A program made the translations under genes and the position numbers. Shown here piece by piece: positions 1 through 12,060 of a DNA stretch of 64,000 nucleotides (the first letter of the stretch is position 1; every line of letters starts with the position of its first letter). Below the pieces are notes generated by a model. The model saw only the letters and a list, made by a program, of their open reading frames with translations, had not been told where the DNA came from and searched no databases. The stretch is from Pseudoscleropodium purum (lineage: Eukaryota > Streptophyta > Bryopsida > Hypnales > Brachytheciaceae). Location of the stretch: positions 23,428,173 through 23,492,172 of the forward strand of contig OZ017798.1 in assembly GCA_963969395.1 (NCBI GenBank). The letters are read 5' to 3'.

Positions 1-484
1 TATTTGTATTTGAATTATTTATTTTTCAAGATCAACAACGTTGGAGGGGGGATATTTACGAGATCAATGGCTTTCCTTGTTTACAAAAAAAAGGGTGGTG
101 CTTTAATTGCAACTTGAATTTGGATGCATCATCATAGAAAATAGTGATGCTGTATTGGACAAGTAATTGCCATACTAATTTACCAACAATGACATTACAA
201 TCATAAATGAAGCAAATGCTTTATACATTTTTGATACACACTTAAATTGGGGTATTGGGTGCAATGTATACACAAGCATTGAGTTTCTATCTCACATTTC
301 CTAATTGTTAGAAGCAATGTGACATGAAAGATTTGGCCTAGAGTAGTACCTAAAAGTCATAAAATTTCATCTCAAGTGTAATAAGTTTGCTCTCCCCAAA
401 CCACTTATTGTCTATACAACCACCTTGTGGCTCTTAAACCATAGAAAATTACAAGCATCCAACTATCGATTAAAATAAATATTT
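1..484. other. A+T-rich intergenic DNA
   Basis: No coding potential, RNA gene or repeat with a second copy in the window was seen. It ends at the left terminus of the inverted-repeat element that starts at 485. Confidence 0.5.
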
Positions 485-1211
485 GGGTGATTGCAAGAAA
501 CACTTGTCCTTTTTGTGTATCCCCTCGGTCTCCTTAAAGGTGTTTTTCCTCATAACTTTTGCGATTTAAGTCCATTTTAGCTGAAATTTGGAGGAGAGGT
601 GCAAGTTGTTGATATAGACATTCAATATTTTTCATTTAAAAAAATAATAATTTACTATTTTTAAGGTGGCCCTGATTGGGTGTCTACCTTGGTCGTTTTG
701 GGGGTTCTCAGTCCTATTTGGGGACCAAAAATGTGATTCTGAAGCCAAGGATTTCGCCATATTGTAGATGGGCTAACATTATAAAGACATCTGATGAGAT
801 TTTTGGCAAAGAACCTGATGTAAGGGTTGCAGATGGATTGAAAGTGAACACTGTTTATGCAAGCACTATGAAGAGGGGAAAATTTTTATGATGAATTTTT
901 TGTTCACATGGGACAAGAAAGAATATTAGAAAAATATTTTTTTTCTTTAAATTTTTTGAATTTTTTAGTATTTTTTAAAAATCAAATTCAAGAGCATCTA
1001 TTTTCTTGCATTTTTTGAGGCCTCTTTTGTTGTAAATAACTTTTAGACATAAATTTTTCTAGATCTGAATTTTCTCACATATACTATTATGAATTCTTTA
1101 CAAATTATCCATATTTTATTGTATTTAAAAAAAGTTAATTCCAAAAGTCACAATACTGCAAAAATAAGGCTATTTTGAGCCAAAAAGGACAAGTGTTTCT
1201 TGCAATCATCC
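485..1211. mobile_element. Terminal-inverted-repeat element, 727 bp
   Basis: The two ends are inverted copies of each other. Positions 485-514 read GGGTGATTGCAAGAAACACT and onward. Positions 1182-1211, reverse-complemented, match this over about 30 bases with a single mismatch (GGATGATTGC at the tip). Both ends are flanked by ATTT (481-484 and 1212-1215), a possible 4-bp target duplication. The inside holds only a 71-codon open frame (676-891, non-ATG start) that I do not recognise, so this is a non-autonomous DNA transposon. The superfamily is not assigned: the ends do not match the hAT, Stowaway or CACTA consensus. Confidence 0.72.
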
Positions 1212-2814
1212 ATTTGTGTATGGTATTCATATAAAGAAGGAAAAATGTTTGACATCAATCATTTGGAATAATGAGTTTCAATTATTTATTATAGTTTCTA
1301 AAAAATTATCTCACTATCTCACTTAAAAATTAGTTATTAAATGATAGGCCAAGCCTCTTAAGCTTGGTTTTGAGAGATTCTTTAGTAAAAAGTATTTTTT
1401 GCATTTATTTGTAATGTTTCAACCTATTGAATCCACTTCTATAGTGGATATGGCTAACCAAAAACCGTATTTAGGCTCCAAAATCAAAGCACTAGTCACT
1501 TTTGCATGCCCTAAGTAAATAATTTTTGGACAAGCAATAAGACATGTGCCTTCCTTCAAGGAGATTTATTATTCTTCTGTTGAATTGCCTACTAAGCAAT
1601 GGAATGCCATTTAAGGGTTAACCTTCCCAAATATACAATTGATTCCAGGTGATACATTTCTAAATCATTAACTTGATAATTACATTTAATACCAACCAAA
1701 TTTGCATTTGAGCTTAGTTTTCATTATAAAACTATCAAAATTAATCTTGGATCTTGCTGAAAGTCAAAAGAAAGTTCTATGGTCTGAAATGAACCTAAAC
1801 TACTCTAGGTGATGGGGTAGGATGTAGTAGCCTTTGGATGCATCCACGAAGTTGCCAATTCAATTCCTCATGCTGATATTGCTCGTATAGGTCTTGTTCG
1901 TGTCTCTCTTCTTATATTCTGATGGGGGTTCCATGGCATGTAATTCTAGTTAATTATTGGTTGCTATGGATGAGTCATGTCAGTCCTCACTCCAACCTTT
2001 AAAGGTTGTATGTCATCAAAAAATAATAATAATAATAAATCTTAGGGTCTTTTTGCATGCATGTTTTTGGACATTGTATGAATGAACTATAAATTTCCAA
2101 AGTGCTAAAAATTGGTGTATCCAAAATGAACCCTCGGCTCTTATTCATGGAGGCTCTACATTTTAGGCAAGAATCCACATAGGACAATTTTGCAAACATG
2201 CCACAATTAGGTGCAATCACCTTAAAAGTGTACTTCTTTATTTCAATTTGAATCTTGATATATAACACACTTAGTAACTTGATGGTTACATTTGTTTTTG
2301 ACTTATTATGTTTGCCCCTAAATGCCCAAGGTTTTTATTTAGCTTCTTTGAATTATTTTACTCTAAATTAAACAAAAAGTCAAAGTTTTAATAAGTTTCA
2401 TCCACAACATTTCTAGTTTTGATATTGAGCTTCCTCAATTTTTTGCAATTGTATGAACTCAAACTAGACATATTATAGATGACATTGAAAAAAAAAAAAA
2501 AAAATATCACTCATAAATTGAAAGATTATAATATTGATCATGAGAGTGTTAAAATTGTGAAAGTGATGCAAAGTCTATTAATCTTAATTTTACATGTCAA
2601 ATCTAACTGAGGTTATGAAAAAACCACAAAATTAAAGGACATAATCTACATAACCATTGTAATTGATTAACAACTTCTCAAAGTTTATACTACAATTTTA
2701 AAAATGAATTTCTAATGTGATTTTTCCTTCTAAATCCATCGTTTTTGAGGCTCATTTTCTATAGCCTACAAGACTACAAAATTAAAAATTGCCATAGGCA
2801 CCCTTGCACCAATG
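1212..2814. other. A+T-rich intergenic DNA with simple repeats
   Basis: No gene seen. It contains a short AAT/ATT microsatellite near 2021-2039 and an A run near 2488-2505. A TTTAAGGGTTAACC motif near 1610-1623 resembles the terminus of the TTAA-flanked elements found elsewhere in the window, but no partner end was found. Confidence 0.45.
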
Positions 2815-3043
2815 TTCAGTACAAATTTTAGGAGGTGGACACTTTTCATAACCATTGCATTTTAACTTCAAAAATTCACAACTAATTCTATAAAGCTCCA
2901 AAAAATATGAAATAACTTGTGCTAAATGACAATTCCATTTTCCTTTCAAGGAAAATTTATTGAAAAATATTTCAAGAAGTCTAACCTCCCCAAATTAATT
3001 TCCAGCTCTTGAAATGGGCACTTTCTAGACCTCCAACATTAAG

Positions 3044-3163
3044 GTATGTTCACACTTGGTGTTAGGGGTGATGCTTGCGATGTGAATTTGGTCCAAAAGT
3101 AGGTCTAAATTTGTTCATAATATCTTTAGTATCAACACTCTTTAACACCAAGTGATAACATAC
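3044..3163. repeat. Imperfect foldback, arms about 21 bp
   Basis: GTATGTTCACACTTGGTGTTA at 3044-3064 is complementary to 3143-3163 (reverse complement GTATGTTATCACTTGGTGTTA) with two mismatches. The pairing continues more weakly into the roughly 78-base loop. It lies between the two R9 copies. Confidence 0.6.
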
Positions 3164-3274
3164 TTTTACCACTCTTTGCACCAGCTACCATTTAGATGAC
3201 AACTACCACTAGATGTTGTCATATAAGGTGAGGTGCTTTAAAAGCACCCCTACTCTAAAAGCTACCACTAACAC

Positions 3275-3318
3275 AAATGTACATTATCCTTTCTTCAATG
3301 TACCGATAATGTACATTT
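3275..3318. repeat. Perfect 14-bp hairpin
   Basis: AAATGTACATTATC at 3275-3288 is perfectly complementary to GATAATGTACATTT at 3305-3318, with a 16-base loop. The arms are A+T-rich. It could be the tip of a decayed foldback element. Confidence 0.6.
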
Positions 3319-3689
3319 CAAGAGGTGGTTGCTTTTAGGGATCACATTTTCAACTTCAAAAATTCATAACTAATTTGATGAAGGTCCAAAAAATATGAAA
3401 TGACTTGGGTTAGATACCAATTCCATTTTTTCTTCCTACAAAAATTTACTGAAAACTATTTCAAGGAGTTTAGCTTCCCCCAAAATTCAATCAGCTCTTA
3501 AAAAGATTGTTGTAAGAACAGACTACCTTACACATACACCAGTCGCAGAGTGCAACCTATCTTGAAAAAATCCTACAAATCCATTAACATGGCACTGTCT
3601 CACCCTAACTTTGGAGCTCCTGTAGATGTTGAATTGGCTCAGAGAAGTCTGAGTGTGGAAACATTTTATTGTGATTGTGATTGATGAGC

Positions 3690-3866
3690 AATAACTTATG
3701 AGGTAAACTACCGCATTTTGGATAAAATGGGAACAAGCTCATTGTGGGCAAAATTGTAATGGTGGTGTACATTCAAGTTCTGAAATGTACATCATCATTA
3801 CATGTTAGTCCACAATGGGCTTGCTCCCATTTTGTTCGTACTGGGGGACTTTACCTTAGCTTCAGT
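3690..3866. repeat. Long imperfect foldback (MITE-like)
   Basis: Positions 3724-3773 and 3782-3833 are inverted copies of about 50 bp at roughly 80% identity, separated by about 8 bases. Shared landmarks are AAAATGGGA.CAAGC.CATTGTGG and the tip GTGTACATT/ATGTACATC. A weaker match continues outward to about 3690 and 3866 (GAGGTAAAC / AAGGTAAAG). A transcript would form a nearly continuous stem. There is no gene inside: an open frame at 3802-3987 is incidental. Confidence 0.65.
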
Positions 3867-4188
3867 GGACCAATTGTTACAGATGACGAACATTGAGGTA
3901 CCTACACTAAAATGTGACATGTTGAGCACAATTTTTAGAGCATGGTTTCTATTCTTGGAATCATCAAAATTTCACACATTTGGATAATAAGTCACAACGA
4001 GGATTCCAACACTCTAACAAATGCATTACTTAGATATCTTATGCAAAAGTTATAAGGGTTCTAAGTTTTATTGTTGGATGTCCTAAAACCAACACTATTC
4101 TTTAGTGTGTTGGATGCACATCCTCAAAATCACTACATACCCACTGTTTAAGATTTCAAAGGGTTAGTATTGGATGATAGTTTGGACA

Positions 4189-4480
4189 TAAGGTAACTAC
4201 ACCTAAAACCAACACTTTCCTAAAATAGACATCTATAGATTCTTGTCAAGATATATTGCTTCCACCATTCATGAGAGTGCAGTGTTGGTTTTAGAAACAT
4301 CTATTTTTAACACTTTGAAAATTCATAGTTTATTTATATGGTGTCCAAAAAATGCATTCTAAGAGAATCTAAAATCCCCTTTGCAAGACCACCAAGAAGA
4401 CTCTGACAAAACCTTTTTCAATTTAATAATGGAACCATGTTGAATTGCTTATCTTGTTGGTTTTAGGTGTACTTACCTTA
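4189..4480. mobile_element. Small TIR element, 292 bp
   Basis: The ends 4189-4214 and 4455-4480 are inverted copies matching at 25 of 26 positions (TAAGGTAACTACACCTAAAA against TAAGGTAAGTACACCTAAAA and onward). A sub-motif, AAAACCAACACT, recurs inverted inside at about 4281-4295 and directly outside at 4084, so the element has nested inverted repeats. No coding capacity. This is typical of a MITE. No clear target-site duplication could be chosen. Confidence 0.7.
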
Positions 4481-4734
4481 CATACCTTGAAGCCTAGTCT
4501 CCATTATCAATAACTTTCTGCTTTTGACCTACAGAACATAATTGAGAGGTGTTCCTGACACCTCAGGCCCTCACTAACTTAGTACAAGGAAGAATCAGAG
4601 TGCTTCACATCCTGTTCATGATCTTGAGTTCAAAGCATTTTAAAATGAAAACCCTCGACATCAATCATGTCAATAGCTGCGAAAGTGAAACTTGTTGTAA
4701 GTAGCATGTTGCTGCTCACCATTCACTATTACAA

Positions 4735-5035
4735 AAGGCTTAGATTGCATCAGGTTTTGCAGCGGTTATGCAATGTCCGCCAGAAGTGTATTACCAATTT
4801 TGCAATGGTTTTGTACAGCGTTGTGCAATGTATTCTCAACTACTTGAAGGTTGCATTAGGTTTGCAATAGTTTAGACCTAAATATGCATTGGTTCCGTGT
4901 CGACGACTTTTGCAATGGATCACAGTAGACCATGAGTTTTGGCGAAGTCTGGAACCCCTACAAACGCATTGCAAAATTATTTGACGATATGTTGCAACTG
5001 CTACTTCCTGTTGCAGTGATTTTTAGCCACATTTA
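4735..5035 (+). repeat. 'GCAATGGTT' repeat, copy A
   Basis: The block is built of many degenerate 'tttgcaatggtt' words. It shares longer anchors with 6715-7040, including TTTGCAATAGTTTAGA and a following 'gcattg/atgga..c.gtgtc', and both end with a 'gttgca/gtcgca..ctgct..ctgttg' motif. It is a direct copy of the second block, about 2 kb away. The pair could be the terminal repeats of a decayed element or two insertions of one family. Confidence 0.55.
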
Positions 5036-6714
5036 TTGAATCTACATCATATCCTGCTTTTCTTTTTACGCGTTTGCAGATGAATACATATAGTAAGATG
5101 AGTGTACTCGTAAAACTTCAAGATGCTAGCAAATCCAAGTCAGGAGCACTCTGACAATCAAAATGCTCAAAAATTGGTCTCTAAAAAATAAGTTAGTCTA
5201 TCTTGCTCTTGATTGATTTTCAAAGCAGACTATTGTAGTCCAAACAATAGTTCACAGCATACGGCAAGTGCTCAATGAAACTGCTATCGTAGTAGCTGAA
5301 ATACACAGACAGTGTCAAACTAAGATACTAACGTTGCCAATTACTCGTTCCTTCTTCTCAGTTGACGGCTAGTGCAATTTGAAGTAGATGAGCCCGTGGT
5401 GGGCAGAATGGCTGCCTTACCCTGCGGGATGGATGAGAAAATCTTATTTTATGAAGACAAATGTAAGAGATTATTTAGTAATTGAAATTTCATTTTTCTG
5501 ACAAAGTAAGAGTTTGTTTTGAATTTTTGAAATGTGCCACCCTAATAGCTCACAAGCGTCACTACGACCACACACAGCACCACTTTTGTAACCCTAGAAT
5601 ATGCTTCATCCTTTAATTCATGGACGATGTTTAGTACATCGAAAGACTGTATTCTAAATTCATATCTTTTTCATACAACGTCAAAACAATACATACTAAA
5701 GTGCGTTTCTTCCACTTGCTAATAAGATCCTATGAAAATTAATTATATGTAATAATATAAACTATGCTCAGTTGCTGTTAGTGACAATTATGGGTGCATG
5801 AAGTCACGTACCTAACGTACTTATTGGCAGAACATCCTCCCTCTTGGAGTTGACCGTGGGGAAGATCCAACGCTGATGAATAATCGTATGCTCAGCGCAT
5901 TGCTGAATAATGTTATGAATATTTGTCACAAATGTAAGTTATCACACAATAAATCATTGAGTTAAAATTTTTCTTCGCTCCGTGCATGCAGTTCAAGAAC
6001 ACCAGAGATTCTAACTCCAACAAAATTAAATACCTTGCATTGATTCACAAGGATCTTTTCCTTACGGAGTTGTAAATAATGTCTTAATTCTTCGAAATGG
6101 ACCCGGAATCGGAATCAGTGCATAGGCGTGGCTTACTTTCTCACTGACTGACTACCGTTGCACGTTTCCCTCACTGGAATATATATCAGAAGTTACCCAG
6201 ATTGATGGCACAAACTTCCTCGTTGCCAAACTGTACGTAAATTAAACCTGGAATGGCAATCTGGAACCAGAAATCGATAATCCTAGGAGGACTTTCATGA
6301 AAGCTACATAGATATGGCTAGTACGTCAACCTTCAGAGTTTCAGATCAACTTGCGTGAATACAAGGTGATTAAGGTCGTCTTAAGTGCTTGAATATAAGA
6401 AGGTGATATATAACGGGTCTCAGTTTTCGGTCGGATGCTTGAATCAGCTACGGAATAAATTAAATGGACTTCTCCGTCGAGCAGCTAGCAGGCTAGCTAC
6501 GTACGAATTGTAGGTAACCATCAATTCCGTTCAATTGGACAAGTTTGCTACAGTCAATGATAGTGTGGTTATGTTCAAGAATGCCAATTTAGCGAAGGAT
6601 GTAATAAAGTGGTTTGAGAGGGAGACGATCCTCGAAACTCTTCCTGGTGGTGCTTTATTATTGATTCCTCAGGTTCCAAAGAACACGGTCAGCGTGATGG
6701 AGTGATGGAGTTTG
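5036..6714. other. Unassigned DNA between two direct repeats
   Basis: The composition is less A+T-rich than the surroundings, but I see no exon-like open frame, RNA gene or second copy in the window. If the flanking 'GCAATGGTT' blocks are terminal direct repeats, this would be the interior of a decayed, non-coding element. Confidence 0.35.
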
Positions 6715-7040
6715 CAATACTTTTTTCAAAGGTTTTGCAATGCCCACGAATTTTGTTTCAATGACTTTGCAATGATCTAATATAAAGTATTGCACTATGT
6801 TTGCAATGGTTTAGAATTTGCAATAGTTTAGAAATATAATAGCATGGATTCAGTGTCCAATACTTTATATTGAATTAATCACAACTTAGCAACGATTTCG
6901 CAACGGTTTCGCAATGCATTATTTCTTTTTCGAGATATATAAAAAGTAAACCTAAACTAAGTCCCGTTACACATCGTCCCTTTGCAAAACCATTGCAAAC
7001 GCCTTGCTATTGTGTCGCAGTCACTGCTTTCTGTTGTAGT
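6715..7040 (+). repeat. 'GCAATGGTT' repeat, copy B
   Basis: This is the direct partner of the block at 4735-5035. It shares TTTGCAATAGTTTAGA, many 'gcaatg' words and the distal 'cgcagtcactgctttctgttg' motif (copy A: 'ttgcaactgctacttcctgttg'). Open frames in it are interrupted and not gene-like. Confidence 0.55.
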
Positions 7041-8904
7041 CGAGGCAGCTAGCTCCCTGTTGTTGCAACGGGGAAATCGTGTGATATTCAGCCCTTCATC
7101 CTGCCAGTTGTTGACACTCAGCCTCTTCAGCCAGATCTCTCAACGTCATTCAGAGACACTCCACCCTCTTTGCGTAATTGGGCGTTCCTTGTATATCCTG
7201 AGAAACTCTCAATTCTTCATGATTTTCAAGTTGTGAACGCATGTGAAACTGCAATTCGAAGCCTTTTAATTTGTCCCCCAAGTTTTCCCTCGAGGTGATG
7301 TCAATAGAGAGGCCGGGTTCCAGGTGTACTGCTTGCTAGCTTGGAACAAGTTCGGCCAGCCCTATCATTGTTGTAGAATTATAATATCAACCCAGAAGTG
7401 TCACCAGAGAGTTAAAACACACGTTGTACATAGACATTGTTGTCCACGGTGAGCCCATGGGATTTTATTTGAGTGAGCCAAGGTAGTTATTAATACTGAA
7501 ATCGTTAGGGACTTGATCCCGACTTCTGTGGACTGACCTAGTACCAATATCAATATAATTCATGTATTGTATTCATACACTTTGTTGGTCATCATTTAGC
7601 AAGTGGTGTTAGCATGACTTGGCCATTGATCTTTGAATGGAAACGCTGTGCACATGAATTATCCCTTCAAGAGAGGTCTACAACCTCCGACTTAGAATGA
7701 TCGCAACTGATTTGGTTCTCGATCATACTACCCAAAGGTGATCCCCAAACGATCACACTCCTACATATATTTCAGAAAATGACTAAACTGAAGTGCTCAA
7801 ATAATTAATTAATATCCTCAATCTTGGATGTAATTAAAAACCATTCAAATGTTCAATGTTTCGGCACGCACCGACAAACCAATGCCAATCGGCAGAGGGA
7901 AGAAAAGAGGTTCTTCATAACCATAAGGACTGGCACACAGGAGTCCCAACCAGTACATCGATCAGCAAGGATGTGAACGAGCCAAGTTAGTTAAAGAGAT
8001 CATAAATTTCCTTAAAATTGGTATGACTCTACGAACCAAAGATTGTGACATTCATCTGCTCCACAAAGCTCTAAAACAAGTACTGACATCGATAACTTAA
8101 ATTTCAGGCCACGCGCCTTAAAAAAGTGCCACGGCTGTGAAATTCCGCCAAATTAACGAATTTGGCATTCATTTGGATACCGCTGCTGTGAACAGTAACA
8201 AAGGATATACAGTGGAGCAATCGTTGCAAAATTTCGAGTCACTCGATCAGTCTGACTGCCGCTTCATGGACTAGATAGATAGATAATCAGTGCAGGTTAC
8301 GGATGGGTGGCCTGAAATGATTATCGGTCATGACTGATCGAATGCTGCCTATTCAACATCAATTTGTGAGGCTGTAAATTGGAGGAGAGGAGAGGATGCA
8401 CGTTCACAAACCATATGTGTGTGTTCATAGATCGATCGATCGATTTGTGAGTACTCTGCACTCTCCGATCACAAGATTATGAAGAATTCAACGTCGAGCA
8501 TTGCAATCGGTTAAGTTGTGCGCATGATATTCAGTGACTACTGCTCGATAGTTTGTTGGAGTACTAACTGATAAGGAGGGTCTGGCAGTTCGATCTCTTA
8601 GCTTCATGACTTGTGAAGATTTTCCTTCCTTGCTGCAAAATCAGTTTCAATTGCGGAAAGTTTTCGTCTTCAATCGGGCATCATGTATTTCAGTCTTGGA
8701 AACCCAGACTCCCAAAGTCCTGGTGGAGACTTCCAAGCTCGGGTGGCCATTCCTTTTGGACATGCATCCGCAACAGCAAAATAATACAGTAGTATGAACA
8801 ACGGTAATTGATGTTGCTACTCTGTTCTGTACAGCCACTACCGTACCCAATCAGGGGTTAAAAAAATATCTCTAAAAACAGATGCCAGAATTTTCATGAT
8901 ATTA
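7041..8904. other. Low-copy intergenic DNA, nothing recognised
   Basis: The composition is moderate. Short tetranucleotide runs occur near 8275-8287 (GATA) and 8431-8443 (ATCG). Open frames near 8606-8850 exist on both strands but lack any family resemblance. Confidence 0.4.
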
Positions 8905-9464
8905 CTCTCTCTGTCCCTCCAAAAATCTTCCTCACCAGGGATTAACTGTATTTTTAGTCATTATGTTTGTGATATTCAGCACATTCAAGAATCAATACCC
9001 CATCCTCTAGATCTGTGCAAAATCTTCAGTTTAGGTGCCAATATTTATGCACCCAAAATCCATGCAAAAAATATCATATTTGAGCACCATCCATAAAATG
9101 TTGCCAACTTGTCACTAGATGATTTAAAGGTTGGTGGCAACAACGGGATTCTAGAAATATGTGCTCTTGGCAACCTAAATGCCTACAACAAATAAACTTG
9201 TTCCAGTTCATGAACACATCTTCATAGTGCCTAAGTGGTCACCGAATCCATCATCAACATGATTATATGAAGAAGCAACAAATAGAAGGTGCCTCATATA
9301 GGCAATGCCAAGCTTGCTAAGAGAAGAATGATTCCTAAACCCTTACCACTTGCCCCCACAAGGTCATTCAATATAACTAATGCTTAATCAACAATCAAAA
9401 TTAGAGTTTTATAGTGGGACACAAAGTGTGCCTAATTTAGAGGTTTTTAGGGGGACAAAGGGAG
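8905..9464. mobile_element. Stowaway-like (Tc1/mariner) element, 560 bp
   Basis: The left end CTCTCTCTGTCCCTCCAAAA and the right end (reverse complement CTCCCTTTGTCCCCCTAAAA) match each other. They also match the classical plant Stowaway terminus CTCCCTCCGTCCC. Both ends abut TA (8903-8904 and 9465-9466), the expected TA target duplication. At 560 bp it is longer than typical Stowaway MITEs, so it may be a deletion derivative of a mariner element. No transposase-like frame was recognised inside. Confidence 0.78.
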
Positions 9465-10272
9465 TATTATTCAAAAATTTAAAAAACTCTATGGAAAAAT
9501 AATAGCAACTTGGAAGCAGTTTTGGTGAAAACATAGTCAAAATCATATAGGGGTTAAAGTCTAAAATCAATTTAAACTATTTAGACAAAAATTCAGGTCA
9601 AAATTGAATTTACAATCTTATAGTATAAGTCTAGAGGTTTCCAAAAACATAAAGTAGGTGAAAATCGGAGTTAAAACAAGAAAGTTAGAGGGAGATGAAG
9701 TTTAGAAGTTAGAATGAATGAAACTTAGAAAATTTCATCCACAAGGAACAATAATGGAAACTTAGAAATTTTTTAGAGATCATAAATGAAAGTAGAATTA
9801 GATTTTCAATTGTAGAATAGGAGAAAATTGTGGATGAAGTTTGAAGAACCAATTAGTAATCAAACTTCATCCATTCATATTTTTTGCTAAAGAGGTCTTA
9901 TTAATTGAAGTCTTATGTTTTTAGAAATGGCAAAACATGTTCTCTTAACCTTATCTTGTTAAGTTTAGGTTGAAATCATTTCCTTAAGGAAGTACAATAC
10001 TCAAAGTAGCTCAACTGTTAGGTTTATTTCTTGCAATTAGGATAAGTTTTTGTGGGTTATTTGACGAATTTAGGGCATTGAGGCAATAGAAAAGATCCAT
10101 TAATTGGAAGGCATAATGAACAATAGCTAGGCACCTTTTAGGATAAGAATTCACTTAAAAACTGAAATCTAGTTGTACTTGTCTGCTTACCAAGGGTAGA
10201 TAAAAAATTGTTCACAAGGGGACAAGCATTATGGCTAACAATTGCCAACTAGTGTCATAACTCTATTTTGTA
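9465..10272. other. A+T-rich intergenic DNA
   Basis: Purine-rich A+T DNA with words such as 'gaaacttagaaa' and 'cttcatcc' repeated irregularly near 9690-9870. No gene or element boundary was recognised. Confidence 0.4.
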
Positions 10273-10528
10273 GCATTACATGAGATTTGGAGGCAACGGA
10301 GGGTTGTTTCAATTTTATTCCCCTTGTTAGGAACTGCAATATATAGTTAAAATAAAAATAAAAAAAATTAATATATTATTTTTTTTAATTTCAAAAAAAT
10401 AATAACTCAAAAATCATTTTTGACATGGCACTCTCTTGACCACGTCAGATTGGCAAATGAAAACGTTCCTAGAGTTTTTAGAGTAAAAAATTTATAGCCT
10501 TCTAAAGCGTCCAAATCTCTCCTAATGG
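10273..10528. mobile_element. R3 MITE, copy 1
   Basis: The ends are inverted: GCATTACATGAGATTTGGAG on the left, and on the right the reverse complement reads CCATTAGGAGAGATTTGGAC. The centre is A/T homopolymer-rich, followed by 'TGACATGGCA...ACCACGTCAG'. The same plan (CATTAG tip, GATTTGGAGG subterminal block, A/T-rich centre, TGACGTGGCA/CACGTnA pair) occurs at 17802-18087 and 63134-63411. It is non-autonomous and the superfamily is unassigned. Confidence 0.65.
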
Positions 10529-11580
10529 GGTGTGATCTTCCTCAAGGGCTTTGTTCTCTTGGTTACTTGCCGCTATATATTATACTTAGTTGGAGAAGTG
10601 TACACTACCTCCTTCGAACCTTGATATTCTTGTATCATTGACTACCATGGTAAAAAAGGAAACAAAATTCACAAGGTTAGGATTTTGAAGTTACCGCCTC
10701 CCTTGCTTCTTATTTTCCAACTTTTCTTTCAACACATGATTGGAGTGGACTCTTTTGTTCCTATTGATTCAATGGATTGGACACTAAATCCATTCTATGA
10801 AGAAGGCCATGCAATGTGAATTTTGTGTATTATAATAAAAAAAACTATTTTGCATTGTGCTAATTCTATGTTCTTTACCACTTCTTGCTAATTTGGGGCA
10901 TGTACTTGCAATTATGAATTCAAAATTTGCAAATTTACTATGTGCAAAAAATAAAATATTCTTATATTTTTTCCAAAGGTAAATTTACCCTGCATGGTCC
11001 ACTTCACGGAATGAAATTAGTATCATGCATTTGATGGAATAGGATTAGTGATTTTTTATTTGCAAAAAGTAGCCAATATTTGACATGACAAGGTTGGATT
11101 ATCTCACCAATTGGAAAAAAAAAATTTTGATTTATTTTCACCAAAAAATTAGTAGCCATCTACAATAGTGGTGGAAGACAACTATTGGTTGATTGAGAGG
11201 CTCTTGTGAGTCCTACTGCTAAGAGCAAAAACAAGCATTTCCTTTCACCTATATCCTTTGGTGCCACTTTATCTAAATACGTGTATTTTTTACAAAAATA
11301 TGGCCAGGAATTTGTACATGTGGCCACTCTTTTTGCTTACTTCTCTTTAAACTCTACCAATTTATTTTGAGTGTTAGAGGATAAGTCCGTAGCAAAGCTT
11401 AAATGAAGATTGAAGATTTGGTGGAGACTAGAAAGTGGAGATTGCCAACAAACTGATTGCCAAACTAGAGCATATTGTATAAAGAATGAAGATGAATAAC
11501 TTAAAACATCGCCAAAGTATTGGTCCAACAATAAAAAAACAATTTATTTATTTATTTTTGGCTACAAGACTTTCAAATAT
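10529..11580. other. A+T-rich intergenic DNA
   Basis: No gene or duplicated block was recognised. Several A and T runs occur. Confidence 0.4.

Positions 11581-11664
<84 letters not shown>
11581..11664. repeat. Compound microsatellite (ACAT)n(AC)n(AT)n
   Basis: Four ACAT units run into about 16 AC units and then about 17 AT units without interruption. Open frames crossing it are repeat artefacts. Confidence 0.95.
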
Positions 11665-11667
<3 letters not shown>

Positions 11668-12060
11668 GTGGTAGATGTCAAGGGGAGCCCATAGCAACCC
11701 CAAGCATTGCCTTCCTTTATAGCTTTGTTTACATCACAACTCACGTACGGCAGGACTTGTAGGAGCTGCAAAAATGTTCAAGAAGTATATATTGAAAGCA
11801 TAGAATGATCACGGCATGTACACAATCACTTACATCAATTTTGTAACCAACCTATGGTTGGAATTATAGCAACCTCCATAATAAGAATAGGTTGTAGAGA
11901 ATCTTTAGGGAAAAAACTCAAAATAATTCCAATTTGGACCAAAAAAATGTAAATTTTTTTTAATCCTTCTTAAATCAATTTCCCTATATGCGAAAAATAT
12001 TTCCTTGAATACACCCATCCAGCAGCTATGCTGGATTCCTGAAGTGGTCGGAAATGGGTC

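Larger units (their letters stand above)
2815..3503. repeat. Direct repeat pair R9 (about 200 bp each)
   Basis: The block at about 2815-3020 and the block at about 3313-3503 are diverged direct copies. Both run through 'aacttcaaaaattca.aactaatt', 'tccaaaaaatatgaaat.acttg', 'caattccattt' and 'tttcaag.agt.tag', and end in 'agctctt'. A weaker third copy lies near 4310-4400. The spacer between the two carries two separate hairpins. This could be an old tandem duplication or the ends of a decayed element. Confidence 0.55.

Noticed and set aside
11581..11664. Coding frames across the AC/AT microsatellite
   Set aside because: They read the repeat as threonine-histidine and tyrosine-isoleucine strings; simple repeat only.
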